From the NCBI GenBank assembly GCA_963693085.1, contig OY856409.1, positions 664,917,591 through 664,981,590 of the forward strand: 64,000 nucleotides of DNA, given 5' to 3'. Numbering within the stretch: position 1 is the first letter of the stretch; every line of letters begins with the position of its first letter. Below, piece by piece: positions 23,091-35,970 of the stretch. The position numbers and the translations under genes were made by a program. This DNA is from Alisma plantago-aquatica (taxonomy: Eukaryota; Streptophyta; Magnoliopsida; Alismatales; Alismataceae). Below the pieces are notes generated by a model. It did no database searches and had not been told where the DNA came from. It saw only the letters and a program-made list of their open reading frames with translations.

Positions 23091-24832
23091 CCTTAATAGC
23101 TTTCTAGGTGGATTGTTGATTCATCATTTATGAAGAACTCATTGCCTTTCTGAGTTATAAAACATCATAATCTTTCAAACTCAAGGTATGTTCTACTAGA
23201 ACTATGAGGTATTGTGTTACATAAGGAACTTGAGATTCTACAACAATTTGTTATTCTCATTGTTCGTAGTATATTGCTTTAGGTTCAATTCTTTTGTGTT
23301 GGTCTTGAACTTTTCTGTTCTACTTTTCTTCCACTGAATCCTTTGGAATGAAATTCCCTTTAGGAATACAGATATCCTAGCAAGAAAACACTTTTGTTGT
23401 CGGATTGGAATATAAAAGTAGGATTAAAAAAATTAACATTTATGTGATTTCTAGAAAAAGTTTTTCAAGAAACTATTTCCTTTATAAGCTTTAAATCCTA
23501 ATCTTTGTGAAATACATACAAGGACTCTTCCCATGCTATATCTCATATGGTGTCTTTTGAACCATTTTAGATGGTACATTGTTTTAGTGTAAAGCATGTA
23601 TCCAAAAAGGAAATTGAAGATTAGATAGATATATTGATAATCACATCATGACTTAACATGGTGTGATTCCTTCTTTCTGATACATCATTATGTTTCAGGT
23701 GGAGTTCATTGTGATACACTATGACACTCTCTCCAGAAATTTCTCAAATTCATGATTTAAATATTTCAACATCGATCATATCAAAGTGTTTTACTAGTTA
23801 TACCAAGTTGGTTATGTACTTCATTTATAATCTTCTTGAACAATTCAAGAGATTTAGGTTTGTATTTCATTAAATACAATCTACCATATCCGTTGAGAAT
23901 ATTAGCAAATATTATTAGGTACTATGAACCACCTCTAGAATTTATCTAAAAGGTCTATATACACCAGTATGTACCCTAATAGAGTACTCGCTCTCCCACT
24001 ACATCTAGTGAAAAGTTCTTTTGTCATATTGCCCAATAAATAAGACTTACACGTCTCATTGGTTCAATAATTAAAAGAGTCTAGATAACCATCATTATGT
24101 ATTCTAAAAGGCATTTCTCATTTATGTGCACTAGATGACAATGTTGTAGGTATACATTGTTTGAGTCATCAAGTCATTCAGAATGGAAGGAGCAAGTGTG
24201 GCTTTTTGGTTTCAAATTTATGTCGGTCCCTACCAACTTATCCATTCTAATTCCTCTCCCTATTAGTCGAGTCACTTTGTACCTCTCACCTTAGTAGAAT
24301 TTGGTTACTTTGGAAAGATAGCTTGGATGTAACAGTCAATTACATTATAGCTCAATGATGAGATTTGTGAAGTTTTGAACTTGTTTTAGAAGCTTTCTTT
24401 GGCGTTGAGTGAATATTGGGTTAGTGTATGTGTCATACGCATTTGGGTCTACAACTATCAAGTATCAATTGTGAGACATAGGGCCTTGCCATACAAGATC
24501 TTATATTTTAAATTGAAACATAAATTTATTCATAATATTCTTGTCCATACAAGATATCATGTTTTCATCAATGGTAGGTACATAATATCAATTCACCAAT
24601 TCTATTACATGCCCATGAATGACAACTTCCAAGTGTAGTGGTAGCAATCCTTGCTTTGTATAGTTCTAGCTTACTTCTTCTCGAGTCCTAAAGTAGAGAT
24701 CTCTATCTATTTCTTCTTACTAGAATCCTCTATATAAAGAGGATAGTTCCTTTTCTAGTGTCCATGCTCGTGATAGTGGGGTCACTTCCTTCCTTTAATT
24801 ATATAAGTGAAAAGGACAAATTTCTTTTGTAC
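23091..24832 (-). pseudogene. Integrase region of copia element F, heavily decayed
   Basis: Only islands remain, scattered over all three minus-strand frames. One (near 24600) resembles the E segment GLVIELVNYYYVHA. Others give YGRLYLMKYKPKSLELFKK and INEVHNQLG (near 23800-23860), matching E FMNEVQNQLGNGIKE. I cannot place the catalytic acids. The position between gag and RT is as expected for copia. Confidence 0.65.
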
Positions 24833-25470
24833 TTACCCTTTCCTTATCTTGGGTGCAGATGAATTGGACTTTAGGTTAGCCTCAAAACTCTTATCGGCAT
24901 TGCATTTGTCCTTGGACTCTTTTCCACTGATCATCAATACATGTTTTTCCATCTTCATTTGTGCTTCAACATTCATCAACATGCCAAGCAATTCAGACAA
25001 TGGTTTGTCCAAGTTACTCAAGTGATAGCACTTGATAAACTGGCTATATGATTCAGACAATAATTGTAGAATCATATCTATGGCCAACTCTAGACTGAAA
25101 GTTATCTCCTCATGCTGAATCATATTGAATACATGGGGTTCTATCAGATCTCCCTCTGTCATTTTGCACTCAAATAGTGCTTTGGAGACATTATACCTTA
25201 CTTGATTTACACGATTCTTAAGATGTGTTACTATCTCGAGAATGCCCATGTTTTCATATCGTTCATGCAACTCACAGTTCATACAACTTAGCATAAGGTC
25301 TTTGATGTCTTCTGAATTATTGGCATGCTTCAAGTAAGAATACATTTCATTCTTAGGTGCATTTGGAGCAGATTCCTCTAGCTCTGGTCTTTCAAGAACA
25401 TAGACATTTCACTCATTGGTGAGAACACTTCTCAAAGTCCTAAAATAGATGTGGAAGTTAATCCCATTTA
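24833..25470 (-). pseudogene. Gag of copia element F
   Basis: A 170-codon open frame (25345-24833), extended upstream in decayed form. It shows SYLKHANNSEDIKDLMLSCM, ALFECKMTEGDLIEPHVF, LLSESYSQFIKCYHL and LLGMLMNVEAQMKMEK, the plant copia Gag (UBN2-type) pattern, and aligns along its length with E Gag at 50950-51430. It would form the particle. The zinc knuckle expected downstream is not visible. It is the best preserved part of F, and the only long stretch without stops. Confidence 0.85.
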
Positions 25471-25929
25471 GTTTCTCCTAATCAAAGACTGATCACAATG
25501 ATAACATATTTGTGTTTGCCATTAGATTTTACAAAAGATATTACAACTTTAGTCAAAACATTTTTGATTAATTTGATTTGATAAGTCTGACTATATTAGT
25601 TAGGCTTTTTATTAGTTATCACTCCCATAATTTTTTTGAAATTGATAACCCTCATGTATCAATTCGAAAGACTGCAATGTATAATCTTCTAGTGAGGAAA
25701 GATCCAAAATATTTGAATTATTACCCAGACAACACCAACATCCATAACCAATTATTGAGGCAGAAAACTTTTGCCATTTGCATCTTATGTAATTCTTTGA
25801 TAGATGGTATGCACAACTCTTTGCCATAGTCCATCTGCATGCTTCTAGGCACTTAATCTCATTAAAGTCACCTAGTTAAGCCTGACCTAAAATCTAACAT
25901 GATAGTAATGCACTCTGCTTGGTAGATCA
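25471..25929 (-). mobile_element. Untranslated leader of copia element F
   Basis: Homologous on the minus strand to the E leader at about 50420-50880, with shared 'gtgcattactatcatgtt', 'aatgagattaagtgcctagaagcat', 'agttgtgcataccatctatc' and 'ttttggatctt.cc.cactagaag'. Homology runs right up to 25929, where the E LTR begins. The rest of the F leader and its 5' LTR are therefore displaced beyond E and are not in the window. Confidence 0.75.
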
Positions 25930-26866
25930 TGTTGGTATGCATGCCTAGAGAGCCAATCATATGATGATTGTAATGGCATAATTTGTAAATGATTTGATTA
26001 ATAATAAAGGCAAGATTCCAATTTATTCTTTTTTATTAAGTTATGAAATAATGATGTGACATATTAAATGTCTAGATAATGATATTACTCAATGACATAT
26101 ATTTTCAAGTACACGACTTGAAAAATGAGATCATACAAATATTAAGAGTGTATACATTCTCATTATGTCCCTAGTTGGATGGTATTGTGGAATGCATATA
26201 GGCAACAATAACACATAATATTAGAGTATGTGTTGGTTGATGACAGAATCTCATTAGTCATGATATGTGATATCAAATCAAGCACAAAGATACATGTTAG
26301 AGAATAGTGTATCATCCAGACACACCATGAGACTGACACATGGAAACCCATACCATGGTAGTCATAGTCAACTCTCAAAACATTGGTGGTGATTGTGGTT
26401 CTTAGACCTGAGGTCAGTACATTCATCACATGTTCTTTGGCGTGCTTTGACATCATCCCCCGTAATTCTGAATATGGATTATCATAAAGGTAATGATTAA
26501 GTACATTGTAACACATGGGGACGACTGTGAGTAATGTACATGGAATTTGTCCCTCCTATAGGAGTATGATATCCTAGGCCTCTTGATAAGAGAGATTAAG
26601 AAGTGCATGACCATGCACATGTGAGTCAATATGTGATATTAAGCTTACATATATCTCAGACAGACTGCTTTGGTTTGAGAACCAAAGATTGAATGTTGAA
26701 AATGATGACTACTCCATGCCTTGAGTTCAAAGGAACTTTACAAACACTAAAACACCATACACATATTTTAGGTTGAAGTTGTTATCCAACTTTCAATTTA
26801 CTTGGGTAGCATTCATGTGTGACTAGGATGTCATAACCGGTTATGGGAATTCATTGTCAACGTAAT
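25930..26866 (+). mobile_element. Copia element E 5' LTR, segment 1 of 3
   Basis: Starts TGTTGGTATGCATGCC and runs 937 bp to the insertion point of element C. It is interrupted after GTAAT (26862-26866), which is repeated at 40208-40212. The homologous F LTR runs without interruption through this point (near 20600-20620), which shows that the LTR was originally continuous. Confidence 0.88.
26862..26866. repeat. Target-site duplication GTAAT (left) of element C
   Basis: GTAAT here and GTAAT at 40208-40212 flank element C exactly; 5 bp is the normal size for Ty3/gypsy integrase. Confidence 0.88.
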
Positions 26867-27600
26867 TATAATACCCCTGACATAGATTTATGCTTGATTG
26901 TGTTTTTTTTTTGTATAATGAGATGCTTAAACCTTAGTTTAATCTTGTGAATGTTTTCATGTCATGTTACAAGCTTATATTTGCATTTTGGTCCTATTTG
27001 ATCGATGTTTGAGCCATCGTTGCTATATATGTGTTTGATTTAGACCAGTTTGTAATTTACCCATAAGTGAGGGTTATTTTGTAAATTGTCACATGTCGAG
27101 AATGTTTCTTGTTCTTTAGAATCATGAGAGAGGAGATGATGCAATGGGACACCTTATTTGAATCATGGTTGGTGATGTGACATCTTAGGGTGTTCTAGGG
27201 TTTGTTTAATAGATATGGTGACTAGGCTAGGGTTTGAGTGTTGCAACCACTACACCACTTTTGGGTGAGTGTAGCGATCACAACACATGTCCTGGACAGT
27301 GTTGTCTTGACCGATATGACCTAGAGGTGAGGATGTCTGAAACACTTATCCTCTAGTGGAGTGTCTTGGCCATGTATATGTGTTTAGGGTTTTGGTCAAT
27401 ACCAAATATGCATGAGATGTGTCTCGACTGAGACAAGGTGGTAGCTGACCTTGGAGGTCGCTACACTTTTATTTTGTAAATGTAAACTTTTTTAATATTG
27501 CATGTGAGTGTAGGAAAGGCTATTTCTTTGAAGGACATGTGTCTTTTGATACCCTATTATGTTGACACCTCATAATCTCTTACTTCCCTCCTCCTTTAGG

Positions 27601-27607
27601 TATATTA
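27601..27607 (+). promoter_or_regulatory. Decayed TATA box in C 5' LTR
   Basis: TATATTA here corresponds to TATATAA at 36712-36718 in the 3' LTR, in the same context (cctccttt.ggtatat.accccttctc). This marks the probable U3/R promoter, now mutated in this copy. Confidence 0.55.
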
Positions 27608-29099
27608 CCCCTTCTCTTCACATATGAGCAACCTTTTTGTCCCTAGACTCTTTATCCTTCGTTGTAACCAAACATGGAGCTTTGGGAGAAAGGAAGATCT
27701 ATTGCTGAAGTTTTGGTGGCCGATCCATCTAGCATGTTGAAGATCTTATGCTAGATCAACTCTTTGGTGGTGATTTCTTGGAGATTCTTCTATCTATAAG
27801 TGGTCTTAACTCTTGATCATGTTTTCTCTCTTATGAAACCTCCATCTTCTTATTCCTCCTTGGCCATAGACTTTGGATCATCCATGGTGTCTTTTCTTGT
27901 AGATATATTCTTCACAAAGGTCATAGATCATGTGTTGACATGATGGCACCCAAGTGAGAAGAAGACCACTTCTTCTTCTTCTTCTTCTTTGGTCGACCTA
28001 AAGTTGAGTTTTTCTTTCCTTGAGCTCTCCTTTTACCATGGAATTTATTTCTCTTCTTGGCCTTTGGTCGACCTTGATCCTTTGGCCGAAGTGTTGAAGC
28101 TTGGTTGAAGTTCTTGGAGCTTGAGATCTTGGGAGATTGTTTATCTCCAAATCAGGTGGGTTATATAACTTTTGCTTCATCTATTATTAGCATATTAAGT
28201 TCTGATCATAAGTTGTTTCACATTTTTAAAATGTGTTTTTGATGATAGAAGTAATAACACGTCTCAAGGTTAACTTGTGGAGTATTCTTGACAAGATTAT
28301 CTTTCTTATAAACTCAAAAAATCCTTGCACCCAATTTTGTAGTAAATGGAAAATAGTGTGTTTCATTTGAATCTTCATCTATGGAACCATGATAATTTCT
28401 ATATTGTTGATTTATACACGAATAACATGAATTATTTGGACCATTTTAATGCATAAGAATCCATGTTTTCTCTCTCTAAATATAACTATTTTTGTGTTCT
28501 TCTATGATCCATAATCTAGGGTTGGTGAACACTTGGTATAGGGCATTGTTCTTCCTGTTGATGCTTGGTATTTTTTGATGTTAATCATCTGTCTCGACCT
28601 AGTTTGGACCTGTTTATATGATAGACATATGGATATCCTATGGTTGAGATAATCTTTGGTCTTTCATCATGGCCGACACTCCTGCAAGTGGTGGTTTTGA
28701 CCGTGACACCCTAAAACTCTAAGGGTGATCGCTACACCTTACAGGTCGTGACACAACATTGCTTCTTGGTCACTTAAGCCTGTTGGTTGACGTTGCGGTC
28801 AATATGGCTATGTATAATGGTCGAGATGTATGTATAGGTTGTGTCATGAATGTGACATGATAAGTTTGAGTTGGTTTTGACCAAGGCACTTATGTGTTAT
28901 GGTCATAATACCTTAACAGTGAGTTGACACACCTTGATATGGTAGCGGTTGCAATGCTATGTTGTTGTGTCTCGATCATGACAATCCTTGGTGAAGTCAA
29001 GGTCATGACACCCATTATGGTGTCCCCTAGTGTTGATGTCGTGACGCCATGACTAGGTTGAGAATTTTTGTGACCATATGTAAGTGTCACGGTCTTGAC

Positions 29100-29225
29100 A
29101 CTTGTGGGTAAGGGGTCGAGACATATATGTTGTGGTGGTTGAGACATGTGTGTGTCATGAGATGGTTGAGACCTATGTGTTAAAGGTGGTCGAGACCTAT
29201 GTGTTGAGGGTGGTCGAGACACCTA
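29100..29225. repeat. Short tandem GGTCGAGAC repeats in C 5' LTR
   Basis: Units of about 24-28 bp, each with GGTTGAGAC or GGTCGAGAC followed by CTATGTGTT, are repeated four or five times. The homologous 3' LTR stretch is 38200-38325. The open frame on the opposite strand is a product of this repeat and not a gene. Confidence 0.7.
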
Positions 29226-31133
29226 TATGTAATAATGTACATGGCCAATACATAGAGTAATGGTCTACATATGGTGTTATAGTTATGAATGTCTAACCAT
29301 TAGTAGTAGTACTTAACCCTAATTTTCTCCAAATATGTGGGAGATAGTAGAATTAGGATTTAGTGGTCACATAATGTTATGAAATCCTAATCGAATACAT
29401 ATCAATCTTAACCCTAATCTTGTGATAACATGATACATGTACTCATTCTATGTGAAGTGATTATTATGTGATTGTTCTTTCTCTCTCCTACTTGTACAAC
29501 ACTAACTTGCAAGTGATATGAATGTCATAGCTATGAGAATTCTATGTTGACCCCTATGTAATGAAGAGTGGTGATTAAGAGTAATGTTGAGGCATATTGT
29601 GATATTGATTGTGCACGAGTTAAATGAATTGGTCTAATGACCTAGTAAGTGCCTTGTGCATAAATTGAGGGATTGATATCGCATAGTGATTTGATATTGG
29701 TGATGACATTATAAATGGCAGTATTACAAGTGCCATATGATGACGAGACAAGTTCTCACTTCATACATTTTATATCTTCTGAAGTTGTAATCAATACTTA
29801 AACTTGTAGAGTTTGTTTAGGGTTTATACATTGTAACTTGATTGATGCATTTAAAAATGCCCAATTAGTAATTCTAATCAAGTAAAACCCTAATCATGCA
29901 GTTGCCCTATACCATAGATCCATCTTCAGCATCAGTATCCAGCTAGTTGGTGAAACGAGTAACTCCTATAGGAAACTCAGAGCACATATTATTGAATATT
30001 TGGGGTGCAAGTGGAGACATCTCCATGTATCCTTAAATTGTTGATATATAGTGGTATAATGTTTAATTATGGAATGGCCATGTGTGAGTCTATTCTGCAG
30101 TGTTGTGTAATGTACCACGATAGACTAGTTGTTTTATAGGACCATAGCTTTGACTATGATTTGTTGTCTCTACATGATTATAGCTTGCCTATAAGTTGTT
30201 GTTTAGTAGTTTGACTGTTATGTCACTGCATTGCAGACTTGAACTGACCGAGTAGTGTTGGTGATGATCATGGAGTCTGGCTCTTCCATAGATCATGTAT
30301 GGCACTAATTTTGACTTAGCAGTGGTCGATTGGATTTGAGTGGTACTCCTCAAATCCTTAGGGAAAATAATAAAAGTGATAATGCAACCATGTAGTATAT
30401 TTGTTTAGGGTCAATACAAATCACATTGGATGACCACATGCCTTATATCTTATATTTTTTGTTTATAACAGTAATGCATGTTCTTCATATTCCTTTAAAA
30501 TCATAAGATGTTCTACTACTCATTTGTAACTGCTTAGACTGCTCAAATAGTAATAAATTATATGTTTATCTGCTTTATTATATTATTGTGCTTATAATAA
30601 ACTTTGGCAAAGAGTTATATCTCTCACTGGGACATTTGGTCTCACCCCGTGGGTTCCAAAACTTTTTAGGTGGACGTGGATGAGGAGGTCGAGGTTGTGG
30701 TGCAGGGTGATGAACAATAAGGAGAGCAACAACTGTTAGAGGTTGGATATGCTGCCAAAGTTTTATAGTAGAGTCCTATGTGTCGTCCCTGTACTCTCAA
30801 GTTTGTGGGTAGATTTTGTTGTTTTGAGTATCGATGCGTAGATTTTGGCTTTATACTATGAGTGTATAGAAATGGCATGTACATATAAATAGGTTTTAAT
30901 ATGTAATCGTAATGGCTTGATAGCCGTTGAACATGATGTGTAACATCTTTTGGCATATACGGAATACAAATGGCCTAAGTTGAAGGCTTGTTTATGAAAT
31001 ACTTATGCTTGAGATATTGAGTTGCAAATGGTTTTAATTTACCCCATTTTGTGGTAATATTGTTATTAGTGGTAATTTTGTGCTTTGTTTCGAGTAATCT
31101 CACTTTGTGTGGCAAATGGAATCACAGTTTGGT

Positions 31134-31145
31134 TGGCATCAGAGC
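31134..31145 (+). other. Primer-binding site of element C
   Basis: TGGCATCAGAGC, one mismatch (T to C) from the initiator-tRNA-Met complement TGGTATCAGAGC, seven bases after the LTR end. Confidence 0.85.
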
Positions 31146-31258
31146 TATATGTTTGCTGAGTCTACATGGACATAGGACTAGAGTTTGAGTATGTTCTAGT
31201 ATCCTCCAATATATCTTATGGTCAATTTTTCTTATGCATAAGAAGAAGGGAAGAAAAG

Positions 31259-32350
31259 ATGTCTGGAAAACATGAAGAACATGTTACTGAGAGGTGTTAC
31301 TACACCAGAAGGTGGTGTAAGGAGGCAAGAGAGGGCTGATGTCGTGCCATAAGTGCCTCAAGTTGACCCAGCCAATGTAGCCAAACTTGCATTCTAGTCC
31401 ATGTTTGGATAGTTCATGCCTACAATGACACACATGACGGATAGGATGCCTACAACCCAACCTAGGACAACTATCATTGGTGCTGAAACTCATGGTTTTG
31501 GGAAGAATTTTGAAAGACTTCAATGTGTAGGAGTGTTGGAGTATGTGGGGACATCTGATCTAGATGATGCAGATATGTGGCTGATTGAGCTGGAAAAGAC
31601 ATTTAAAATCCTCAACATTCCTAAAGAGGATAAGGTGAAACATGTTGTGTATCTATTAAAGGGGGGTGTTGGCCACTGGTGGGCCATAGAGGAAGTGAAA
31701 AGATTGGGTGTTGTGATTACTTGGGAAGAATTCCAACGGGAGTTCATAAGTTGATACTTTCTAGAGACTTACTTAGATGAGAAGATTATGCAGTTTGAGA
31801 ATATCCAACAGGGTTTTATGTTAATCAGTGCTTATGAAGCTAAGTTTCTGGAGCTTCTAAGAGTTTGTTCACACATGGTTGCAAAAAACAAGGAGAGGAT
31901 CATGCACTTTGAGAAGGATTTGAATACTGAGCTGACAACTCTAGTGTCATCATTAGAGAATAGGGAGAACTTTGCCACTTTTGTGGAATCAGTTAGGAGA
32001 GTGGAGAGGTCTGTAATAGAGAAGTGTGAGTCTGTAATAGAGAAGTGTGAGACAAAGGCCAAGAAGAGGCATGTATAATACCAAGGACAATCTTCTAGAG
32101 GCTTTAAAAAGCCTAGGTCCTCAGTACCTTAGTCTCAACAAAGGTGAGTGACTCACTCGCAGTGGACACAGAGTAGAGGTAGAGGCCATAACTTTCCACC
32201 TACATGAGCTCACTGTGAAATGTTAGTGTTTGTGACAGGGCTGTCTAGGTCATGGTACAAAAACAAAACCTATTTCAAGTGTGGATAGGTGGGGCATACT
32301 AAGTGGTACTACCCTAGGAAGGATGAAGAGGTGACTCAATAGTCAAGGCA
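31259..32350 (+). pseudogene. Gag of element C
   Basis: Starts MSGKHEEHV, like B MSGSHDEHV. The N-terminal MFGxFMPTMTHMTDRMP segment is broken by stops. The gag domain is readable from 31557 (DMWLIELEKTFKILNIPKED, GGVGHWWAIEE, FQREF), then, after a TGA at 31753-31755, YLDEKIMQFENIQQG, ISAYEAKFLELL and HFEKDLNTELTTLVSSLENR. A 21-bp in-frame tandem duplication near 32005-32050 repeats the residues SVIEKCE. The zinc knuckle (near 32267-32320) keeps only FKCGxVGH and has lost two of its Cys. Confidence 0.85.
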
Positions 32351-32489
32351 AAGTTAGTAAGGGTCATAACATCGACAACAACACAGTGGCAGAGGGTGCA
32401 AACAAGCATTACAAGCCAGTTTTTCAGGACATACTGGAAGAGGAAGAGGGCGACAACAAGTGACGACTCAATTCAGTGTGATGAGTAAG

Positions 32490-33060
32490 CCAGAAGTAGT
32501 CATTAACCCTCAGGTCATGACAAGTTAGATGGAATTATTTTATTATGATTTGTCTTCTTCCTATTTCATATATATTTTGATTGACTCAAGTTTGACGTAT
32601 TATTTTATCACTAGAGAAGTGATTTCTAGTTGTTGCTTGCTTGTTAATCGTAGATAAGATCGTCTTCATGTAGAAACTCCTCTATTTGGTTCTAAATAGC
32701 TGCATGATGTGTGTCCATCCCGTGTTCTTTCCTTTTTAGGACGTAGCATTCAAGTGGATCTCCTACCACTTGATATGCACAGATTCAATGTAATCCTTGG
32801 GATGGATACTTTAGAAAAGTATCAAGTGATCTTGGACTATAGTGCCAAGATGACAACGTTTGTCAATGGTGATATCTTGTGGGTCTTCCAAGGTGATAGG
32901 AATATTCTTTTGACATGTCTAGTTTCATCTATGACAATAGAGAAATGGATGAGTCAGGGTTGTGATGCGTTCTTGGCACATGTTGTGGATACCAAGGCAA
33001 AGTGTCCTAGTATTCAAGAAGTTTCAGTTGTATAGGAGTTTGTGGATGTGTTTCCCAACA
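32490..33060 (+). pseudogene. Protease of element C
   Basis: NPQVMTSxMELFYYDLSSSY is followed by LIDSSLTYYFITRE, where the catalytic D-S-G reads D-S-S. Next come SIQVDLLPLDMHRFNVILGM, YQVILDYSAKMTTF and VSVVxEFVDVFP. A frameshift follows near 33060 before RT. The enzyme would be inactive. Confidence 0.8.
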
Positions 33061-33170
33061 ATTTATTGGTATACCTCCTCCTTGAGATATTGATTTTGAG
33101 ATCAATCTAGTTCCAGGTACCCAACCTATAGCACATGCACCATATAGGATGACACCATCTGAGATGTAGG

Positions 33171-33830
33171 AGCTGAAGAAATAGTTGCAGGAACTGCTTG
33201 AGAAAGGTTTCATTAGACTGATCACGTCCCCTTGGAGTGCTCCTATTCTGTTTGTAAAAAACAAGGATGGATCAATGAGATTGTGTATTTACTATCGATA
33301 ATTGAATAAGATGAAAATTAAGAACAAGTATTCGTTATCACAAATAGATGGTTTGTTTGATCAGTTATGTGGTGCCACAATCTTCTCTAAGATAGACCTG
33401 AGGTCACTTTATCATTAATTGTAGATTAAGGCATATGACATACCTAAATCAGCCTTTAGGACAATGTATGGTCATTATGAGTTTGTGGTTATGTTGTTTA
33501 GGCTAACAAATGCACCAATAACATTTATGAACCTGATGAATAGAGTGTTCAGACCTCATCTAGATCAGTTTGTAGTTGTATTTATAGATGATATTTTGAT
33601 CTACTCTAAAGATGGTCAACAACATGAGCAACATTTATGTCTGGCTTTGTCGTTATTGAGGCAACATCATTTGTATGCAAAGTTCAGTCAGTGCGAGTTC
33701 TAGTTAAAGGAAGTGGCTTTTCTAGGGCATGTAATATCTGCTAAAGGATTTTGTGTAGACCCAAAGAAAGTGGAGTCAGTGTTGGAGTGGGATCATTCAA
33801 AGACACCTACAAATGTCTGCAACTTTCTAG
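33171..33830 (+). pseudogene. Reverse transcriptase of element C
   Basis: Readable blocks are [34 protein letters not shown], a [34 protein letters not shown], stops, then [20 protein letters not shown] and the active site FIDD at 33581-33592, followed by [11 protein letters not shown] and [20 protein letters not shown]. The catalytic residues remain but at least five stops occur. Confidence 0.88.
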
Positions 33831-34620
33831 GTTTGGCAAGATATTACAAGAGTTTCATTAAGAACTTCAGTGCAGTAGCGTTACCCCTAACAAAGTTAAA
33901 AAGAAAGGATGTGTGATTTGTTTGGGATGACAGATGTCAACAATTTTTTATGATCCTAAAGGAGAGGTTGACCAGTACACTAGTATTAGTGCTGCCACAA
34001 CAAGGAAAGGGTTACATTGTTTTATGTGATGCATCTAAGAATGGTCTAGGCTATGTGATGACGCATAATAAGAATGTGATTTCTTTTAGTTTGTGAAAGC
34101 TTAAGAGACACGAGGAGAACTACCCAACACATTATCTAGAGTCGGAAGTCATGGTCCATGCCCTTAAGATGTGAAGATAGTACTTGTGTGGTGAGAAGTG
34201 TCAGATCTTCACTGACCACAAGAACCTGTAGTATATCTTTTCAAAGTAGGAGTTGAGCATGCGACAACAACGCTAGATGAAGATATCAAGGATTATGATT
34301 GTACCATACATTACCATCTAGGGAAGATGAATGTGGTGCTTTATGCTTTGAGTAGAAAGTCTTCTTCAACATCATTTGTTGAGCCCACACAATTGAGTGC
34401 TTTGGTGTGCCATAAAAGAGACATGTTGGTCACCTTGTGACAAATGAATGTCCAGTTAGAGGTGTCCATGTTAGCAGGTCTGTTGGCACAGTCACAAGTA
34501 AAATATACGTTGAGTCAACAGATCAGAGATGTGGAACAAAATGATACATTGGTACAATAGATTCTGACAGAGTTAGGCTGTGAGAAGTGTGATGGCTTCC
34601 ATGAATATGAAGATGGGACA
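33831..34620 (+). pseudogene. RNase H and linker of element C
   Basis: [52 protein letters not shown] and IFTDHKNL are visible, with frequent stops and at least one frameshift near 34270. Beyond that the linker to integrase is too decayed to follow. Confidence 0.78.
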
Positions 34621-35510
34621 ATGTGTTATCATGGTAGGACAATTGTTCTAGGTGTAGATAATCTAAGAATTTTAGTTCTAGAGGAGTCTCACTCTTCTAT
34701 GTACACTATGCATCCAGGTAGCACCAACATGTATCAGAATCTGAAAGATCTATACTGGTGGCCAAGATTAAAGAATAATGTCTTTGAGTTTGTGTCTAAG
34801 TGCGTAGTGTGTCAACGGGTTAAATTCAAACATCAGAATCCTATAGGGACTTTGCAACCATTGCCTATAACACAATGGAAATGGGATCATATCATGACAT
34901 ACTTTGTGGTTGGACTTCTAAGGACAGCCAAAGTTCATGATTCCATCTATGTATGTGGATAGGTTGACTAAGTCAACACACTTTCTTCCACTAAAGACAA
35001 CATTAATAGTTGAGAAGCTTGCAAAAGTGTATGTCGGTGAAATAGTACATCTACATGGTATCCCAACTACCATAGTATCAGACAGAGGTCCACAATTCAC
35101 TAGTCACTTTTGGGAACATCTACATATAGCGATGGGTATGTAGTTGAGGTTCAACACTGCGTTCCATCCACAGAAAGATGGATAGTCTAAGAGGACAATA
35201 CAGACCTTGGAGGATATGTTGAGAGCCTGTGTTGCAGTTTATGGAAAGTTGGAATATACACCTTAGTTTGATAGAGTTTGCCTACAACAATAGTTATCAT
35301 TGGAGTATCGATATGACACCATATGAAGTGTTTTATGGGATATGTTACATATCTCCTTTGTGTTGGTATGATATGAGAGAATATCAACTTCTAGGTCCTC
35401 AGCTAGTGAACCAGACAATTGAAAAGATCAAAGTCATTCAGCAGTAGCTGAAGGCAATACATGACATACATAATTCTAATGCTGATAATCGTAATAGACC
35501 TTTAGAGTTC
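34621..35510 (+). pseudogene. Integrase of element C
   Basis: A zinc-binding N-terminus is present (EESHSSMYTMHPGSTNMYQN, CVVCQRVK). Two of three catalytic acids are changed: the first core Asp is Tyr (IMTYFVVGLL where B has VTMDFVVGLP), and the Glu is Lys (SKRTIQTLED where B has SERTIQTLED). [14 protein letters not shown] keeps the second Asp. Frameshifts occur near 34940 and 35220, and stops are common. Confidence 0.85.
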
Positions 35511-35933
35511 CAAATGGGAGATACGGTGTACCTCAAAGTTTCTCCTTGGAAAGGTGTTTTAAGGTTTGGGAAAAAGAGTAAGTTAGCTCCCAGATTTATG
35601 GGACCTTATCTCGTGGTTGAATGTGTTGGAAAGGTGGCCTATAAGCTAGAGTTTCCACCTAATTTGTACAAGATACATCTTGTCTTTCATATCTCTATGT
35701 TGAGGAAGTGTCACCCTGATATAGAGTTGACTCTTCAACCTATTGATGTGGAGTTGGATAATGACATGCTTTGTATGAAAGGTCCTGTTCTAATTTTGGA
35801 TAGAAGGATCAAGAAGTTGAAGAAGAAGAACATTGTGTTAGTCAAGGTTTTGTTGCATCATTGTGGCATAGAGGAAGACACGTGGGAGCTTGAGGACGGG
35901 ATGCAGAAGCAATATCTGTCTCTTTTTGCATAG
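35511..35933 (+). pseudogene. Integrase C-terminus and chromodomain of element C
   Basis: An uninterrupted 139-codon stretch: VYLKVSPWKGVLRFGKKSKL, GPYLVVECVGKVAYKLEFPP, FHISMLRKCHPDIELTLQ, then LILDRRIKKLKKKNIVLVKV and the chromodomain-like GIEEDTWELEDGMQKQYLSL, ending in TAG. It shows the full tail that is broken by stops in element B, and supports assigning both elements to the chromoviruses. Confidence 0.85.
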
Positions 35934-35935
35934 GA

Positions 35936-35970
35936 TTTTGGGGGTGAAATCCCTGTTATGGTTTTATGGT
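35936..35970 (+). other. PPT region of element C
   Basis: TTTTGGGGGTGAAATCCC lies just upstream of the 3' LTR start TGTCAGACCCC. The purine run GGGGGTGAAA is the likely plus-strand primer. Confidence 0.55.

Larger units (their letters stand above)
26867..31126 (+). mobile_element. 5' LTR of element C
   Basis: A 4.26-kb LTR aligning along its length with 35971-40207. It opens TATAATACCCCTGAC where the partner opens TGTCAGACCCCTGAC, so the terminal TG has become TA. It ends ..AATCACA just before the PBS. It includes a TATA-like site (27601), a zone rich in GGTCGAGAC and GTGACAC words (28650-29225), and 'acttaaccctaat' telobox-like words. Confidence 0.88.

Noticed and set aside
28890..29222. 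110-codon open frame on the minus strand
   Set aside because: His/Pro/Ser-rich low-complexity reading produced by short GGTCGAGAC repeats in the C LTR.
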